From assembly GCA_009911355.1 (NCBI GenBank), contig QXXE01000020.1:1-64000 (forward strand): 64,000 nucleotides of DNA. Reading direction: 5' to 3'. The notes beneath the pieces were generated by a model that was given only the letters and a program-made list of their open reading frames with translations, did no database searches and was not told where the DNA came from. Each line of letters begins with the position of its first letter. Position 1 is the stretch's first letter. A program made the position numbers and the translations under genes. This stretch comes from Clostridiaceae bacterium (GTDB lineage: Bacteria; Bacillota; Clostridia; Oscillospirales; Butyricicoccaceae). Positions 8,160-16,592 of this stretch are shown one piece after another.

Positions 8160-9377
8160 ATGATCCGCCGCCTGCGTATAAAATTTGTATGTATCAATAT
8201 GGCGATTGTCCTGCTTCTGTTAAGCGGCATTCTGGGCACGGTGCTGCACCTGGACCGGGCAAACCACGACCGTGAAAGCATCCGGACGATGCAGTCCTTT
8301 GCCTTTGCCCCGCCGGGGGCCCGCCTGCCGGACGCGCCGCCCGGCGTCATCCATCTGCCGTGCTTCACACTCCGGGAAGGGCGCGGCGGCAGGCTGATTG
8401 CCGACGGCAGCAATTTTTTTGACCTTTCTGACGAAACCGTCCTGCGGGAGCTGTACGCCCTTGCTATCGGTGCGGAAAAGCCATCCGGCATCTTTCCGGA
8501 CTACTCCCTGCGGTATCTCCGTGCAGAGACCCCTGGGGGGCTGTGCGCTGTCTTTGCCGATGCTTCCGGCGAGCTTTCCTCCCGGCGCAGCCTGCTGCGC
8601 AGCTGCCTTCTGATCGGCAGCGCGGGTGCGGCGGCTTTCCTGCTGGTCAGTGTGATGCTGTCCTTTTGGGCGGTGCACCCGGTCAGCGAAGCCTGGGCAC
8701 AGCAGCGGCAGTTTGTCTCCGACGCTTCCCACGAGCTGAAAACGCCGCTGACGGTGATCTTGACCAACGCCGAGCTGCTGCGGGACGCGTCGTGCAGCCC
8801 CGCAGCCCAGGCGCAGGCCGTCAGCCATATCCTTTCCATGTCCCGGCAGATGCGCGGGCTGATTGAAAGCCTGCTGGAGCTCGCGCGCGCAGACGGCGGC
8901 CTCCTGCGGCAGTGTACCGCTGTGTTCGATCTCAGCCATGCGCTGACATGCGCGCTCCTGCCCTTCGAGCCGGTATACTTCGAGAAGGGGCTGTGCCTTT
9001 CTGAGCGCATTGAGGCCGGGATTTATGTCCGTGGCAGCGAAACCCATTTCAAGCAGGTGCTTGAAATTTTTCTGGACAACGCGCAAAAGTACGCCTCTGC
9101 GGGCGGCGAGGTAACGGTTACGCTCAGGCGCATGGGCAAAGGGCGCTGTCAGCTGTCCGTTGCAAACCCTGGGGAAGCGCTCTCACCTGCGCAGCTGCGC
9201 GATATTTTCAAGCGGTTCTACCGTGTTGATCAGGCGCGCAGCCAGGACGGCAGCTATGGGCTGGGGCTTTCCATAGCGGAAGCGGTTGTCAGGCGGCACA
9301 GGGGACGCATCTGGGCGGAGAGCGCGGGCGGCTGCAACACGTTTTTCGTGCAGCTGCCTACCGTTCCTGCGCCGTGA
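8160..9377 (+). CDS. Membrane sensor histidine kinase
   Basis: The 405-aa protein has one N-terminal membrane helix (residues about 10-30), an extracytoplasmic domain of about 110 residues, a second helix (about 145-170), then HisKA with H191 in SDASHELKTPLT. The ATPase domain follows, with N box EIFLDNAQKYAS, DIFKRFYRVDQ, and G box GSYGLGLSIAEA. It has no PAS or HAMP domain. An AAGGAG site precedes the ATG. It is the likely partner of the response regulator encoded two genes upstream. The small extracellular domain makes direct ligand sensing less certain than control through the transporter. Confidence 0.92.
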   Translation: MIRRLRIKFVCINMAIVLLLLSGILGTVLHLDRANHDRESIRTMQSFAFAPPGARLPDAPPGVIHLPCFTLREGRGGRLIADGSNFFDLSDETVLRELYALAIGAEKPSGIFPDYSLRYLRAETPGGLCAVFADASGELSSRRSLLRSCLLIGSAGAAAFLLVSVMLSFWAVHPVSEAWAQQRQFVSDASHELKTPLTVILTNAELLRDASCSPAAQAQAVSHILSMSRQMRGLIESLLELARADGGLLRQCTAVFDLSHALTCALLPFEPVYFEKGLCLSERIEAGIYVRGSETHFKQVLEIFLDNAQKYASAGGEVTVTLRRMGKGRCQLSVANPGEALSPAQLRDIFKRFYRVDQARSQDGSYGLGLSIAEAVVRRHRGRIWAESAGGCNTFFVQLPTVPAP

Positions 9378-9390
9378 AGGGTTACTGCGT

Positions 9391-9487
9391 CTTGGGGCGC
9401 CGCCCCAAACCCCGGGCCCTCCGCGGGCAGCGCCAGAGGGGCTCGCCCCTCTGGACTCCCTTCCTCCGCCTGCGGGCGGGGACGAGG
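9391..9487. repeat. Dispersed GC-rich palindromic element
   Basis: Single copy of the left-edge repeat with the full CCAGAGGGGCTCGCCCCTCTGG core and GGCCTGCGGGCGG-type end. It begins 13 bases after the kinase stop codon. Confidence 0.9.
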
Positions 9488-9524
9488 GGCTGACCGGCTG
9501 CGTGCAACTGGGCAAGGTGCGGCG

Positions 9525-9569
9525 AAAAAGCGGTGAAGCTTCTGTAGAAGCTTCACCGCTTTTTCTTTT
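9525..9569. terminator. Bidirectional terminator
   Basis: A perfect 19-bp stem starts with AAAAAGCGGTGAAGC, has a 2-base loop, and is flanked by A and T runs on both sides. It separates the convergent histidine kinase and P-type-ATPase-like genes. Confidence 0.9.
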
Positions 9570-9625
9570 GGATATGGAATTGATTGATATCTGGTGGGGC
9601 CGGGTTCCCACGACCGCAGGCGCAT

Positions 9626-12064
9626 TTAGTCCAGCCGCTTTGTATTGTAAGTAATGCACAGCACCGGCAGATACCAGAGCAGCAGGTACAGCAGCACATT
9701 CTGCGGGGAAATCGCGGAAAACTCTGCCAGGTAGGTCAGGTAGAACATGATCAGCATCCCCGAGACACCCGCGAACCCGCCGAGGATCAGGTTGGAACGG
9801 ACAACCCCCGCCAGCTTATCCGCGCAGAGGAACACGTTCGCAAATGGGGTGATGTTATCGCGCGAAAGCAGCGCCCCCGGCGGATCGCCCTGCACATACT
9901 CGGGGTCGTTGTAGGCCGCCGCGCGTTCGGCAGTCGCTTCGTCGATCGAGCCCTGCTTGAGCTCAAACAGGCTCGCAACCATTGCCGGGGAAATGTTGAA
10001 GTCCCGCGCCGCAATGATCGGGGTCAGCCCGATGCGTTTCAGGGTATGCATCCCGCCGTATGCCTGCGCAGAAGGATGGTAGCGCAGGTCGAACAGGCCC
10101 GCCGGGTAGCTGTTCACCACCAGGAACACGCCGTTCTCCACGCCCTTTGTTTCCTTCGCGCGGATGCCCATGCGGGCAAGGAACGCGGCCGTGCCAAGCA
10201 TGACGCTGTCGCCGCTGATATCCGCCGACATGCCGCCGCTCTCATAGCGCAGAATCCGCCCCGCGCGCACCGGCCTGCCATAGCTGCGGTGAAGCGCGTC
10301 GGCAAACACCCGCCCGATTTCCAGCCCTTCCCCGCCGGTGATCGCCGCGGCGTAAGCCAGCAGCTTTTCATCGGTGTAGAGCCCGAAATTATGGATGCCT
10401 TCAATGGTGATGGAGCCGGTCGGGAACAGGTCGGCGTCGCCCAGCACGGCTTCCTTTGCCGCGCGCAGACGGTTCGCCCCCCGCGCGCCTGCCAGCGCCG
10501 CGCCCTCCCCGAGCAGCCGCCGGGAAACGTTCTTATACGGCTTGCCCGCCGCGCACAGGATACCAAGCGGCGCCGCAACCGAAAGCATCACCGAAAACGC
10601 AAGGAAAAACCGCGACGGGTCGCTGTTCCCAAACGCCGAGATCAGCGAGAAGATGAGCGCGGCTGCAAGCGCAATCGGTACATAGATCGAACCAAACCGC
10701 TCGGCATAGTCGGGCTTTTCCAGCTCGCGCAGGAATTCTGTGTTGTCCGAGCGCTGGTATTTCACCGCGCGGCGCGGGCGGTCGTCCGGGTCAAGGTGGC
10801 TGTAGATCAGCACCGGGCTGTCTGACAGGCTGACCGCCTTAAACACCCGGTAGCGCGCGGAAAGCCGGTTTTTTTCCTCGGCCATCATGGCGTACAGCAG
10901 GATCACCGAAACTGCGCAGTACGGCAGGTAGGCGTGCCACGCCGTCGCAAGGATGATCGTCAGCCCATGCAGGAAAGACGCCAGCTGCGCCATCGAGACG
11001 AGCGAACGGCGGTCAGGCTTGCCGGTGAACAGGTTATAAAAGCCCAGCCCGATCACGTCGATCCCGGCGAACATCGCGATAAACTGGCAGATGAGCAGCG
11101 CAAGCGCCGTAATCGTCGGGCTCTCCGAAAACTGCACGACCTTCGGCAGCGGCAGCCCAAGCCCCCCCGCCAGCGTCAGGTACAGCGCGGCAACCCCCAT
11201 CACAAACACAACGATGCTGCGCGACGCAAGGCTTTTCGCCCGCCTGGCGCATGTCGCCTGCGCCTGCCGCGGCTGGCGTATGACGATCTCCTCGTCCTCC
11301 TCAGTGGAGACCCGTTTCGCTTCCTTGACCGCGCGTTTGCGCTCCCGTTCGGCTTCGCGGCGGGCGCGCTTGGCCTCGCGGCGCTCCTCGCGCTCGTCGA
11401 TTTCCTCATATTCGTCATCGTCGTCCTCGTCGTCATCGTCCTCGTCGCGAATTGCGGCAAGGCGCGGCTTACGCACCGGCGGCGCAGGACGCTGGCGCTC
11501 AGCAGGATGCGGGCGCGCCCCACCCTCCTCACGCTGGATGTGCCGGGCGCGGGGGCGCTGGGTATCCTGCGCCTTTTCTGACGCGCCGCGCTCCACGACA
11601 ACGCTCACCTCGGACAAAATCTCATCCAGGTTATATGCGTCGTCCTTTTGCTTCGGCGGCTGCGGCGTGGGCGCAGGGACGTCCGCCAGCTTGGCCGGGC
11701 GCGGCTTGGGCGGCACCGGTTGCCGCTGCGGCTGCGGCGCCGCAGGGCGTGCCCCGGCAGCAGGGCGTGCCCCAGCAGCCGGACGCTGCGGACGCGCCGC
11801 GCGCGGGACCGGCTGGGTCGCCTCCGAAGGGCGCGGGCCCGCCCCCCCTGCGGGCGGCTGCTGCGCGGGCCTTGCAGGCCGCTGCGGCACAGGCCCTGTG
11901 CCCTCCGCCGGGCGGCGCGGGCGCGGCGGGGCCTGCCGCTGCTGCACAGGCGGCTGCGGCGTTGTCCGCGCGGCAGGCCGCTTTGCCTTCGGCGGCTCGT
12001 CAATGTCGCCGATCAGCGCACGGATCTCGGACAGTTCCTGGGTGTCCATGATATTTTTATCCAT
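9626..12064 (-). CDS. Degenerate P-type ATPase-like membrane protein
   Basis: This 812-aa protein is not annotated by an obvious family name. The first 270 residues are a Pro/Ala/Gln-rich, then acid-rich, then Arg/Lys-rich cytoplasmic tail. After that the order of parts follows a P1-type ATPase: two helix pairs, a soluble segment, two helices ending VAAPLGI (where the transport Cys-Pro-Cys normally is), a large cytoplasmic region and two terminal helices. Near residue 545 the sequence ADLFPTGSITIEG aligns with the DKTGTLTEG phosphorylation motif, but the phosphorylated Asp and the Lys are Phe and Pro. GDSVMLGTAAFLARMGI resembles a nucleotide-domain segment. No TGE actuator motif is seen. It is probably not a pump. 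AAGGAG supports the start. Confidence 0.75.
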   Translation of the reverse strand: MDKNIMDTQELSEIRALIGDIDEPPKAKRPAARTTPQPPVQQRQAPPRPRRPAEGTGPVPQRPARPAQQPPAGGAGPRPSEATQPVPRAARPQRPAAGARPAAGARPAAPQPQRQPVPPKPRPAKLADVPAPTPQPPKQKDDAYNLDEILSEVSVVVERGASEKAQDTQRPRARHIQREEGGARPHPAERQRPAPPVRKPRLAAIRDEDDDDEDDDDEYEEIDEREERREAKRARREAERERKRAVKEAKRVSTEEDEEIVIRQPRQAQATCARRAKSLASRSIVVFVMGVAALYLTLAGGLGLPLPKVVQFSESPTITALALLICQFIAMFAGIDVIGLGFYNLFTGKPDRRSLVSMAQLASFLHGLTIILATAWHAYLPYCAVSVILLYAMMAEEKNRLSARYRVFKAVSLSDSPVLIYSHLDPDDRPRRAVKYQRSDNTEFLRELEKPDYAERFGSIYVPIALAAALIFSLISAFGNSDPSRFFLAFSVMLSVAAPLGILCAAGKPYKNVSRRLLGEGAALAGARGANRLRAAKEAVLGDADLFPTGSITIEGIHNFGLYTDEKLLAYAAAITGGEGLEIGRVFADALHRSYGRPVRAGRILRYESGGMSADISGDSVMLGTAAFLARMGIRAKETKGVENGVFLVVNSYPAGLFDLRYHPSAQAYGGMHTLKRIGLTPIIAARDFNISPAMVASLFELKQGSIDEATAERAAAYNDPEYVQGDPPGALLSRDNITPFANVFLCADKLAGVVRSNLILGGFAGVSGMLIMFYLTYLAEFSAISPQNVLLYLLLWYLPVLCITYNTKRLD

Positions 12065-12141
12065 GATTTCTCCTTCTATATCCACAAAAGCGCACAGCTT
12101 TTGAACATTTCTGAAATATTTTTGGGCAAAAAGGGCCCCCT

Positions 12142-12924
12142 TCAGCCCCCGCCGTGCAGGCGGCGGCGCACCGCTTCAAACAGCAGCACCGCAGCGGCGT
12201 TGGACGCATTGAGCGAATTCACCCTGCCGCGCATAGGGATGCTGACAATAAAATCGCATTTCTCGCGGATCAGCCGGCTGAGCCCCGCGCCCTCCGAACC
12301 GATCACAAGGGCGGCCGGCCCCGCGAAGTCGGCTTCATACAGGCTGACCGTGCCGTCGGCCTCCGCGCCGAACACCCACACGCCCTTTCCCTTGAGCGCA
12401 TCCAGCGCCGCAGCAAGATTCGTCGCCCGGTGTACGGGGATATGCTCCAACGCCCCGGCGGACGCGCGCGCAGCCACGGCAGTCAGCCCCGCCGCGCGGC
12501 GCTTGGGGATGATCACGCCATGCGCGCCCGCAGCCTCCGCCGAACGGATAATCGCGCCGAGGTTATGCGGGTCCTCAATGCCGTCGCAGAGCACAAACAG
12601 CGGGGGCTCGCCACGCCCCTCCGCAGCCGCAAACAGCTCCTCAAGCGTGGCATACGGATGGGCCGCAGCCTGCGCAATTACGCCCTGATGGTTGCCGGTA
12701 ACGCTCATCGCGTCCAGCTTCCGGCGGTCACAGCCGACAACCGGCACGCCCTGCGACTGCGCAAGGGCAAGGACGTCGCCAAGCCGCGCCCGCGCATTCT
12801 CCGCAACGAAAAGCTTCACGGTCGCGCCGCCTGCGCGCAGGTGCTCCAGCACCGCGTTGCGCCCCTCAAGGAGCAGGGAATCCCCTTCCCCACGCGGGGC
12901 CCGTTTTTCTCTATCAAAAGGCAT
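12142..12924 (-). CDS. rlmB: 23S rRNA 2'-O-ribose methyltransferase, TrmH/RlmB family
   Basis: SpoU-type SPOUT methyltransferase that methylates a guanosine ribose in 23S rRNA. The 260-aa protein has an N-terminal substrate-binding domain (LEGRNAVLEHLRAG ... VTGNHQGVIA, residues about 18-85). The knotted catalytic domain shows all three motifs: NLGAIIRSAEAAGAHG, LVIGSEGAGLSRLI, and IPMRGRVNSLNASNAAAV. Length is normal. GGAGG lies before the ATG. It lies upstream of, and reads towards, the P-type-ATPase-like gene with a 77-base gap, so the two may share a transcript. The first residues (MPFDREKRAPRGEGD) are a short basic/acidic extension. Confidence 0.93.
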   Translation of the reverse strand: MPFDREKRAPRGEGDSLLLEGRNAVLEHLRAGGATVKLFVAENARARLGDVLALAQSQGVPVVGCDRRKLDAMSVTGNHQGVIAQAAAHPYATLEELFAAAEGRGEPPLFVLCDGIEDPHNLGAIIRSAEAAGAHGVIIPKRRAAGLTAVAARASAGALEHIPVHRATNLAAALDALKGKGVWVFGAEADGTVSLYEADFAGPAALVIGSEGAGLSRLIREKCDFIVSIPMRGRVNSLNASNAAAVLLFEAVRRRLHGGG

Positions 12925-13115
12925 CTCTTACCTCCAATAAACATGGGATCGCTTTATACCCTTCATTATACCATAGTTCGACAGCAGGCAAAAGAAAAAT
13001 TTCTGATACATTTCTCGATTTCTTTGTGGAGAAGTGCTAAACCCAGCGCGACAGGCAGCAAAAAGCCCTCCCATCTGGGGAGGGCCGGGCAATTCGGCGG
13101 CGTAAATGCAGGTTT

Positions 13116-13310
13116 TCATTTGTCCTGGTTGTCGCGGAAGAATTCTTGCAGGAGATCGTCGGTGATCTCGCCGTTGGCTTCCTCGAATTCCCTGACGGTC
13201 TCCTCGATCATCTTCAACAGCTGCTGATTTGCTGAGCGATGCTCGTAACTGCACAAATAACGAAACTTGCGCATTAAATTATCCTTGATCCGTAACGTAA
13301 ATCCACTCAA
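13116..13310 (-). CDS. Small ribbon-helix-helix (Arc-type) DNA-binding protein
   Basis: The 64-aa protein has the Arc/CopG pattern: a polar beta strand (GFTLRIKDN), then two helices with YEHRSANQQLLKMIEE, then an acidic tail. Such proteins bind DNA as dimers of dimers. The start is taken as TTG at 13310 because GGAGGA lies 7 bases upstream of it; an in-frame ATG at 13274 would remove the DNA-binding strand. It is divergent from a small gene across an AT-rich region with repeated TATCATAA, which may be its operator. Confidence 0.75.
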   Translation of the reverse strand: MSGFTLRIKDNLMRKFRYLCSYEHRSANQQLLKMIEETVREFEEANGEITDDLLQEFFRDNQDK

Positions 13311-13325
13311 AAAATTTTCCTCCAA

Positions 13326-13452
13326 AACGAATTCATTATGACTTCATTTTAAGCTCTTATTGTGATATAATATACAAAATGGTATCATAATAATTTTAAT
13401 TGATATCATAACGATATTATTTCAGTTTTATGTTTGTTGAGGAGGAATTATT
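13326..13452. promoter_or_regulatory. AT-rich divergent control region with TATCATAA repeats
   Basis: TATCATAA occurs at 13383 and 13404, 21 bp apart (two helical turns). TATAAT is at 13366 with a weak -35 17 bp before it. The region lies between the ribbon-helix-helix gene and the 77-aa gene and is a plausible operator for the former. Confidence 0.45.
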
Positions 13453-13686
13453 ATGCGTTTCTGGAAGAAAAAGAATTGTCTCGGTGACTGCGGCCTGAGT
13501 TGGTTCGGGTTGTGTCCAATTTCAGGCTGCAAGTGGAGGCAGACCGATGAAGAACGCGAAAAGATGATTGCCAAATTGGAAGCTATGCTCGCAGCATACC
13601 AGGCGCAGCCGGAAAGCGAACCTGCGCCCGGGCCCAAGCCCCAAAAGCGATGGGTGTTCCCCTGGCAGAAGCATAGAAAACCATAA
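13453..13686 (+). CDS. Small hypothetical protein, 77 aa
   Basis: Starts MRFWKKKNCLGDCG, has four Cys in the first 27 residues (CLGDC, LCPISGC), then a Glu/Lys-rich helix and a Pro-rich basic tail. The four Cys could bind a metal. GGAGGA lies before the ATG. No family is recognised. It is divergent from the ribbon-helix-helix gene and probably controlled by it. Confidence 0.6.
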   Translation: MRFWKKKNCLGDCGLSWFGLCPISGCKWRQTDEEREKMIAKLEAMLAAYQAQPESEPAPGPKPQKRWVFPWQKHRKP

Positions 13687-13869
13687 AGCACCCCCAATTG
13701 CCCATTCTCTCCCAAAACATACCCTTTTTTACAATTTCCCGTGATTGGTGTCATAAAAATTTCTTTGAAAAGTGCAGAAAAGTGGATTTTCCCTATTGCA
13801 AATTGCACATGCTATATGTTATAATAAAGACATCAATTGAATGGAAAAATTAACGAGGAGGAGAAAAGC

Positions 13870-14115
13870 ATGGAAACAAAATACATACCGCCGTATTTCC
13901 CGTTGAACGGTAAACCGACCCCGAAGATGCTGCAAGTGCAAGAAATCCTTTCCACGATGCGCAAGCGTGAGCTTTACTGTTTTTTCCAGTGGTACTCTCC
14001 CCTCCCGAATTGCGGTTCGGAAGGACTGCCCAGCTTCCTTTGGGATTTTGGGCCGGAGCAGGATGCTTATGATGTCCCTGAACAGGAAGTGCAGACGGCT
14101 GTCGTCAATGGCTGA
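13870..14115 (+). CDS. Small hypothetical protein, 81 aa
   Basis: The product starts METKYIPPYFPLNGKPTP and has an amphipathic helix (MLQVQEILSTMRKRELY), then a Trp/Pro-rich segment. No family is recognised. It has its own promoter (TTGCAA 13796, TATAAT 13820, 18-bp spacer), an excellent GAGGAGGAG ribosome binding site and a terminator, so it is very likely expressed as a single-gene unit. Confidence 0.65.
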   Translation: METKYIPPYFPLNGKPTPKMLQVQEILSTMRKRELYCFFQWYSPLPNCGSEGLPSFLWDFGPEQDAYDVPEQEVQTAVVNG

Positions 14116-14167
14116 CGAGCCGCAGCAGTGATATGTCCAAGGCAAGCCCTATTGGTAAATTGGTGCT

Positions 14168-14205
14168 GCGGCACGGTATGCATTCACATAACCGTGCCGC
14201 TTTTT
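14168..14205 (+). terminator. Intrinsic terminator
   Basis: GCGGCACGGT / ACCGTGCCGC stem followed by TTTTT, downstream of the 81-aa gene. Confidence 0.9.
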
Positions 14206-14214
14206 CTGTTTTTC

Positions 14215-14243
14215 TTGCCAGACTGCCCGCAATATGATATAAT
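14215..14243 (+). promoter_or_regulatory. Sigma-A promoter of pyrE
   Basis: TTGCCA at 14215 and TATAAT at 14238 with a 17-bp spacer. The start codon is about 40 bases downstream, leaving little room for an attenuator leader. Confidence 0.85.
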
Positions 14244-14283
14244 GGCAACAGTAAAAATTTTGGAATGAAGGATGGATTGCCAG

Positions 14284-14946
14284 ATGCTATCACCTGCAAA
14301 AAAAGAATTTATTGAATTCATGATGGGCGCGGATGTACTCCGTTTTGGCAGCTTTGTCACCAAAAGCGGCCGGCAGACCCCCTATTTCGTCAATACGGGC
14401 AACTATAAAACCGGCCTGCAAAGCTCCCGGCTCGGCGAGTTTTACGCCGCACTGATCCAGGAAACCGTTGGCGACGGCTTCGACGCGATGTTCGGCCCCG
14501 CCTATAAAGGCATCCCACTGGCCGCATCCGCAGCCGGTGCGCTCGCCCGCAACTATAACATTGACAAGCCCTTCTTCTTCAACCGCAAGGAGGCTAAGGA
14601 CCACGGCGAGGGCGGTTCCATCATCGGCTATAAGCCCGCCGACGGCGACCGCATCATCATCATCGAGGACGTGATCACCGCAGGGACCGCGATCCGCGAG
14701 ACTATGCCGCTGCTGACGTCCTGCGCAGATGTGAAGGTCACCGATATGTTTATCTCAGTCAACCGGTGCGAGGTCGGGCAGACGCCCGGTAAAACTGCCG
14801 TCATGGAGGTCGGCGAAGCGTTCGGTATCCGCGTCCACGCGCTGATTACGGTGCAGGATATCTGCGAATACCTCCGCGAACAGGGTACTTATGGCGATAT
14901 CCTGCCGCTTATGGAGGCTTATATGGCACAATATTGTGTGTTTTAA
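14284..14946 (+). CDS. pyrE: Orotate phosphoribosyltransferase
   Basis: PyrE joins orotate to PRPP to give OMP, the fifth step of pyrimidine synthesis. The 220-aa product has the PRPP-binding motif IIIIEDVITAGTA (residues about 118-130), the substrate loop GRQTPYFVNTG near the N terminus and the flexible loop NRKEAKDHGEGG. Length is usual. The ATG at 14284 has AAGGA 11 bases upstream; the ATG at 14272 would overlap that site. It stands alone here, not in a pyr operon, and is followed by a GC-rich repeat element. Confidence 0.95.
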   Translation: MLSPAKKEFIEFMMGADVLRFGSFVTKSGRQTPYFVNTGNYKTGLQSSRLGEFYAALIQETVGDGFDAMFGPAYKGIPLAASAAGALARNYNIDKPFFFNRKEAKDHGEGGSIIGYKPADGDRIIIIEDVITAGTAIRETMPLLTSCADVKVTDMFISVNRCEVGQTPGKTAVMEVGEAFGIRVHALITVQDICEYLREQGTYGDILPLMEAYMAQYCVF

Positions 14947-15065
14947 ATTGCATAACCATATGTTCTAAATCGCACACAAAAAAACACAAAAACAGGCAGG
15001 AGTCTCGTCCCTGTCCGTTGCAAATTATCCCATAAATTTCCAGCTCCACACAGCTGCACCGTTCC

Positions 15066-15171
15066 CTTCGTCCCGCCCGCAGGCGTGGTGGAGTTTTTAC
15101 TCGATTTTTTTACAAAAAAATCGCAGGGGGTCCAGGGGGACAGCGTCCCCTGGCGCCCGCTGCGGAGGCGA
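15066..15171. repeat. Dispersed GC-rich element with AT-rich insert
   Basis: Reverse-oriented relative of the left-edge repeat. Between the CCCGCCCGCAGGC end and the CCAGGGGG/CCCCTGG hairpin it carries TTTTTACTCG and an AT-rich inverted repeat, CGATTTTTTTACAAAAAAAT. The same insert occurs in opposite orientation in the element at 48922. Confidence 0.85.
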
Positions 15172-15173
15172 AT

Positions 15174-15206
15174 AAGGCCCATGCAGCTAAAGCTGTATGG
15201 GCCCTT
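15174..15206. terminator. Hairpin between pyrE and the hemolysin III gene
   Basis: AAGGCCCATGCAGCT pairs with AGCTGTATGGGCCCTT (one mismatch). Placed just beyond the stop of the minus-strand gene. Confidence 0.7.
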
Positions 15207-15214
15207 CCGTTTTG

Positions 15215-15859
15215 TCAGAGTACGTAGCGGAATACCATCCAGTAATGACATGCGCTTCCAGCAATCACAAACAAATGAAACAGCTCATGAAAGCCAATCC
15301 CCAAATCCGGCTTCTTCACAATATACACAATCCCGCCCAACGTATACAAAATGCCCCCAGCCGCCAACAGCGCAACCGCCGGCCCCGGCATCCGCAGGAT
15401 CGTCCCGAAATCCACCATAATCGCCCACCCCAACAACAGATACAGCGCCGTCCCCAACATCCGCGGCGCATCAATCCACAGCAGCTTGACCGCAATCCCA
15501 AACAACGCCACCGCCCAGATCGCCAGCGTGAAATATACCGACTTCGGCGACGGCATGAACCGCAGCACGACCGGCGTGTAGCTGCCCGCAATCAGCACGT
15601 AAATCATGCTGTGGTCAAGCTTTTTTAACCGCCGGATAATCCCCTCCGCACGGCACGAAAAATGATAAACACTGCTCGCCGTGTACAGCCCGATCAGCGA
15701 CAAGCAGAACACCAGCACCGAAACTGCCGTCCGCACCGACGCGCCAAAGCGCTCCATGTGTACCACCATCGCCAGCAGCCCAACCGCCGACAATACAGCC
15801 CCAATAAAATGAGAATAACTCGAAAACGGCTCGCGGGCCTTCGCAAATAAACGCGGCAT
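15215..15859 (-). CDS. Hemolysin III / PAQR-family membrane protein
   Basis: The 214-aa protein has seven predicted helices and the metal-site residues of the PAQR/HlyIII family: SHFIGAVLSAVG near the N terminus, ASSVYHF and KKLDHSMIYVLIAGSYTP in the middle, and GFHELFHLFVIAGSACHY at the C terminus. Despite the name, most bacterial members are not shown to be haemolysins; a role in membrane lipid homeostasis or hydrolysis is proposed for the superfamily. It is monocistronic, with its own promoter back to back with that of the DUF1836 gene. Confidence 0.92.
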   Translation of the reverse strand: MPRLFAKAREPFSSYSHFIGAVLSAVGLLAMVVHMERFGASVRTAVSVLVFCLSLIGLYTASSVYHFSCRAEGIIRRLKKLDHSMIYVLIAGSYTPVVLRFMPSPKSVYFTLAIWAVALFGIAVKLLWIDAPRMLGTALYLLLGWAIMVDFGTILRMPGPAVALLAAGGILYTLGGIVYIVKKPDLGIGFHELFHLFVIAGSACHYWMVFRYVL

Positions 15860-15906
15860 ATCGTCCTCTCCTTTCAGGAAGTAGTTTTCATAACTATATT
15901 ATCTAT

Positions 15907-15971
15907 AGTATACACCAATATCCATCAGACTGCAAGTCTTTCTTGAAGTTTTCTTTTCCTTCCGCTATAAT
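15907..15971. promoter_or_regulatory. Back-to-back promoters (hemolysin III and DUF1836 genes)
   Basis: Minus strand: TTGCAG (15930-15935) and TATACT (15907-15912), 17-bp spacer. Plus strand: TTGAAG (15943) and TATAAT (15966), 17-bp spacer. Only 7 bp separate the two -35 elements. Confidence 0.75.
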
Positions 15972-16001
15972 AGAAGGGAAGGAACGAGGAGGCATCAACC
16001 A

Positions 16002-16520
16002 ATGTTTGAAGAAATCGTGCGCGAGGTTTTCAGCGACCATGACCTGCTGCCGGACGACGTGCCGCGGCTTGACCTGTACATGGACCAGGTGCTGACCCTG
16101 TTTGACGAACACCTAAGGGACAATAAGCGTTCGCCAGAGGACAAGCTGCTGACGAAAACCATGATCAACAACTACTCCAAAGAACACCTGCTGATGCCGG
16201 TAAAGGGCAAAAAATATACCCGCCAGCATATGATGCAGCTGCTGTGCATCTACTGGCTCAAGCAAAGCCTGCTGCTCAGCGACGTCAAAGCGCTGACCGC
16301 GCGCAGCAGCGAGATCGACTTTGAACACTGTTACGAAAAATTCCTGGAAATCAAAGACGGGCTGCGCAGGTTTATCCCCGAGGAACTGGTCAAAGCCGCC
16401 GGAGAATGCGACCTCAACGACCCGCAGACCGTCCTTTCGCTGTGCTTATCGTTAACCGCAATGTCAACTTATATGCGCCGCCTGTGCGAGACGATCATCG
16501 ACAAGCTGCCGAAAGAATAG
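16002..16520 (+). CDS. DUF1836-domain protein
   Basis: The 172-aa soluble protein shows the DUF1836 core: LTKTMINNYSKEHLLMPVKG then KYTRQHMMQLLCIYWLKQ, which resembles a MerR-like winged helix followed by helices. Members are widespread in Firmicutes and are thought to bind DNA, but no function is established. GAGGAGG precedes the ATG. The gene is a single unit with a strong sigma-A promoter and a terminator shared with the convergent MATE gene. Confidence 0.9.
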   Translation: MFEEIVREVFSDHDLLPDDVPRLDLYMDQVLTLFDEHLRDNKRSPEDKLLTKTMINNYSKEHLLMPVKGKKYTRQHMMQLLCIYWLKQSLLLSDVKALTARSSEIDFEHCYEKFLEIKDGLRRFIPEELVKAAGECDLNDPQTVLSLCLSLTAMSTYMRRLCETIIDKLPKE

Positions 16521-16542
16521 TCCGCGCTCTGCCGCCCGCAGG

Positions 16543-16588
16543 AAAGCCCCTTGTGCATGGATCTCCTTTGCACAAAGGGCTTTTTTTC
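16543..16588. terminator. Terminator between convergent genes
   Basis: AAAGCCCCTTGTGCA pairs with TGCACAAAGGGCTTT (one mismatch) and is followed by a T-run on the plus strand. Serves the DUF1836 gene and probably the MATE gene. Confidence 0.85.
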
Positions 16589-16592
16589 CTGC

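Noticed and set aside
9584-12104. Several long plus-strand frames opposite the P-type ATPase-like gene
   Set aside because: Biased composition (Arg/Ser/Ala runs), no ribosome binding sites, and the minus frame has consistent membrane topology.
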